A stretch of DNA of 64,000 nucleotides, taken from assembly GCF_027359675.1 (NCBI RefSeq), contig NZ_CP114786.1:6608501-6672500 (forward strand), written 5' to 3'. The translations under genes and the position numbers were made by a program. The notes below the pieces were generated by a model, which saw only the letters and a program-made list of their open reading frames with translations, had not been told where the DNA came from and did not search any database. Positions 62,032 through 64,000 of the stretch are shown in pieces (within the stretch, counting starts at the first letter, position 1; each line of letters starts with the position of its first letter). Origin of the DNA: Roseibium sp. Sym1. GTDB lineage: Bacteria > Pseudomonadota > Alphaproteobacteria > Rhizobiales > Stappiaceae.

Positions 62032-62280
62032 ATGACCGACGCAGCGAACGACATTTCCGGCCTCTCCTTTGAGGACGCCCTCAAGCAGCTTGAGACCATT
62101 GTGCGCGAGCTGGAGCAGGGCAACGTCCCGTTGGAGCGCAGTATCGACATGTATGAGCGCGGGGACGCGCTGCGCAAACATTGCGATACGCTTTTGAAAT
62201 CCGCCGAAGCCAAGGTGGAGAAGATCCAGCTCGGACAGAATGGCGAAGCCGGCGGCACCGAAGCCCTCGACCCCCAGTAG
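62032..62280 (+). CDS. xseB: Exodeoxyribonuclease VII small subunit
   Basis: An 82-residue protein. The pattern [40 protein letters not shown] and AEAKVEKI matches XseB. It joins XseA to degrade single-stranded DNA. The ATG at 62032 ([10 protein letters not shown]) is favoured over an upstream frame opening. It follows the HDAC gene by 164 bases, an order seen in other Alphaproteobacteria. Confidence 0.93.
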   Translation: MTDAANDISGLSFEDALKQLETIVRELEQGNVPLERSIDMYERGDALRKHCDTLLKSAEAKVEKIQLGQNGEAGGTEALDPQ

Positions 62281-62598
62281 ACTGATTTCCGGCGGACTGT
62301 ACCGCCCCTTTCCTGCGATTGCCCGCCAGACCGGCACAGCCGCCACGCGGGTCCCGTCCGGCCGGCCCGGCTCAGGTTCAGACATGTCCGCGGCACGCAG
62401 GCCGGACGCGGTCCGGCAACAAGAGAACGGCCGGCCGCACTGTCCGCAGCCCTGCGTGCGCCGGTTGAATTGCGCCGGTCTTCCTACTTCCAAAAGAGGC
62501 CGACAAGCTAAACTTTATTGCATGCATTGCCATGAAGGCGCCAAATTGCTAATTGTATAGAAAATAAACAGAGGCTTTTATGTAATAGTTAGTAGATC
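62281..62598. other. Spacer between xseB and the LuxR-type gene
   Basis: A 318-base stretch. The first 220 bases are GC-rich with no credible frame. The last 90 are AT-rich and hold a TGCATGCA palindrome, TAATTGTATAG and AGAGGC followed by ATGTAA, consistent with a promoter and leader for the downstream regulator. No RNA gene or terminator is clear. Confidence 0.4.
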
Positions 62599-63813
62599 AT
62601 GCAAGACTGGCCAGCACTCAACGAAACAGATCGCATAAATCTACTTATGCGAGTTCTTGAGTGCTCGACACAATCCGACGGATGGCCTCAAGTCCTCGAT
62701 TTCATCGATGAAACACTCGGGTGCACATCCTTCCTGTCGGAATTCGACGAAAACGGCACGCCCCAGCCCCGGTTCGGCGGCACGCCCCCGGCCGAGACAC
62801 TTGGGCAGGTCCTGCAGCGGATTGAAACCGAAGGCGGACGCACCGCACTCCAGTTTCTGCTGTCCGAAGCAGCGCTGTTTTATCCCTATTGCAAAACAAC
62901 ACTCGCCCGTAACGCGCCGGCCAGCGACCCGTCGAAGGACCATGCGCCAGATACAGTCGCGTCGCAGACCCCATCGCAGATGGAGGCTGCCGACGGATCC
63001 AGTGCCGAAGACAAGCTGCACATGGCGCCCGGGCTGGTTTCGCCGATCTGGCGCAGCGGACGATCCACCATCCTGTTCAGCTGTTTCTTTTCCTCGCATG
63101 ATCTGGACGCTATCGACACCGACACTGCCAGCGAGACGTTTCGCACGATCGTCAAGATGCTCGAACCGGGACTGAACATCCACTTCGAGATGGAAAAGAA
63201 GCGCCTGGACAACGAACACCAGCGCCTGCTCCTGTCGTCCGCTGAAGGTCCGGCACTGCTCGTCAACGCAGATCGGGACATTCTTGCCTGGACACCATCC
63301 GCGCTGGAAGCCCTGGCTCGAGCGGACATCGCGTCCCAGGCGCGGCAAACACTCCTTGTTAAAAACAAGCAGCTGGACGCCGCGCTGCTGGAGCTGGCAG
63401 TCGCAACACGCCAGCATCCCGACAGGCAGTCCGGCATTGCCGGACCGCCCCCACAACGCTCCGTCTTCATCGCGGATCCGGAAGGCTTCCTGAAGCGGGT
63501 GACCATCAGCACCGTAATTCCGGCGCACCCGGCTCATAACCAGTCAGCAATGTTCGTTGTCAGGCTGGTGGAGACGCGGGAATTGTCCGGCGAAATCGAG
63601 AAATGCCTGCAGGACCATTTCGATCTCTCGCAGTCCGAGGCCCATCTGGCCCGGCATCTGACCGTGACCGGCTCGATGAACGCCACGGCCGATGACCTTG
63701 CCATCACCCGGAACACGGCAAAGACCCACCTGCGGCGCATCTATGAAAAGACCGGGGTGAACACACAACTCCAGCTGGCAATGCTCGTCCACAGGCTTGC
63801 GCAACTGTTCTGA
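62599..63813 (+). CDS. LuxR-type (helix-turn-helix) transcriptional regulator
   Basis: A 404-residue protein. The C-terminal 65 residues are a LuxR/GerE DNA-binding domain (LSQSEAHLARHLTVTGS, NATADDLAITRNTAKTHLRRIYEKTGVNTQLQ). The N-terminal 330 residues show no autoinducer-binding or receiver domain; they have a first region up to residue 95 and a PAS-like second region (about 215-320, ALLVNADRDILAWTPSALEAL). It is therefore likely a stand-alone sensor-regulator with an unknown signal. The upstream 90 bases are AT-rich and probably carry its promoter. Confidence 0.85.
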   Translation: MQDWPALNETDRINLLMRVLECSTQSDGWPQVLDFIDETLGCTSFLSEFDENGTPQPRFGGTPPAETLGQVLQRIETEGGRTALQFLLSEAALFYPYCKTTLARNAPASDPSKDHAPDTVASQTPSQMEAADGSSAEDKLHMAPGLVSPIWRSGRSTILFSCFFSSHDLDAIDTDTASETFRTIVKMLEPGLNIHFEMEKKRLDNEHQRLLLSSAEGPALLVNADRDILAWTPSALEALARADIASQARQTLLVKNKQLDAALLELAVATRQHPDRQSGIAGPPPQRSVFIADPEGFLKRVTISTVIPAHPAHNQSAMFVVRLVETRELSGEIEKCLQDHFDLSQSEAHLARHLTVTGSMNATADDLAITRNTAKTHLRRIYEKTGVNTQLQLAMLVHRLAQLF

Positions 63814-63898
63814 CATTTATCAGCGCGCCCTTTTCAAAGCTCCAAAAGGCTCGCAAGACAGGTTGTTTGCATCCGGCGCGGCTGCCTCACCGTGAACG

Positions 63899-63926
63899 AA
63901 AAATGGGGCCGCGAATTGCGACCCCA
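63899..63926 (-). terminator. Hairpin with T-run for a minus-strand gene beyond the window
   Basis: On the minus strand TGGGGTCGC-AATTC-GCGGCCCCA followed by TTTTT. The nearly perfect stem implies that a gene on the minus strand ends between here and the window edge. It is also possible that it serves no gene. Confidence 0.6.
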
Positions 63927-64000
63927 AGTTGATCACTGTGCACGTGGCCCCATCGACCACCCCTTTCCCTTAGGATAGATCCGCCCCCAAATCATCACCC

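Noticed and set aside
62599..63813. Quorum-sensing receptor
   Set aside because: No autoinducer-binding domain pattern is visible in the N-terminal part and there is no luxI-type gene nearby.
63933..64000. Partial minus-strand coding sequence ending at 63933
   Set aside because: Only about 22 codons are visible, with no domain; kept as a remark with the terminator instead of a gene.

Overview
The window reads as a chromosomal segment of a GC-rich alphaproteobacterium. The strongest taxonomic marker is a GcrA-type cell-cycle regulator (12566-13096), a family confined to Alphaproteobacteria. The large PstC and PstA permeases, the phoR-pstSCAB-phoU-phoB order and the mixture of marine-type catabolic genes suggest a Hyphomicrobiales member, possibly near Roseibium/Labrenzia (Stappiaceae). 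The genus is an inference; no rRNA or tRNA gene is visible. Codon usage looks even throughout and there is no intact insertion sequence, phage, plasmid gene or CRISPR array.

Layout. 1-2135: the end of an Lrp/AsnC regulator, an orphan amino-acid-type binding protein and a long repeat-filled spacer. 2136-8552: sterol desaturase, alpha/beta hydrolase, and an RND efflux pump with its adaptor. 8747-11859: hslO, argF and argD on the minus strand. 11860-12565: a spacer holding a nested set of inverted repeats, then gcrA. 13177-21667: a DUF1330 protein and the complete phosphate regulon phoR-pstSCAB-phoU-phoB, with a run of Pho-box half sites before pstS and an attenuator-like hairpin after it. 21874-32497: mostly housekeeping or small-family genes (AHSA1, MBL hydrolase, DUF1499, CorA-like, pdxH, J-domain protein), plus a divergent ArsR-AHSA1 / MarR-GNAT locus with visible operator-like palindromes. 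32540-38008: two FAD amine or amino-acid oxidoreductases and a periplasmic haem-containing fatty acid cis/trans isomerase. 38262-42993: an apparent catabolic unit of an enolase-superfamily enzyme, a GntR regulator and an NMT1-type ABC transporter, with a palindrome over the regulator start and a strong hairpin between binding protein and ATPase. 43072-51821: an MHYT-GGDEF-EAL protein, malate synthase G, an EamA exporter and a CPA1 antiporter carrying a cyclic-nucleotide-binding domain and a very acidic tail. 51822-52657: a second repeat-rich spacer sharing an about 160-bp element with the spacer near 1.7 kb. 52658-58896: MscS channel, ankyrin protein, and an SDR / enoyl-CoA hydratase / acyl-CoA dehydrogenase set. 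59117-64000: Sua5-type tRNA modification enzyme, a possible small RNA, an HDAC-family deacetylase, xseB and a LuxR-type regulator.

No complete and clearly new multi-gene system can be shown. The observations most worth following are non-coding: the nested palindromic element at 12091-12386, the composite palindrome at 52078-52538, the 18-bp perfect palindrome between the acyl-CoA dehydrogenase and sua5, and the orphan terminator near 60.5 kb. Starts were moved from the longest possible reading frame to internal codons where a ribosome binding site or family length favoured it; each such choice is stated.
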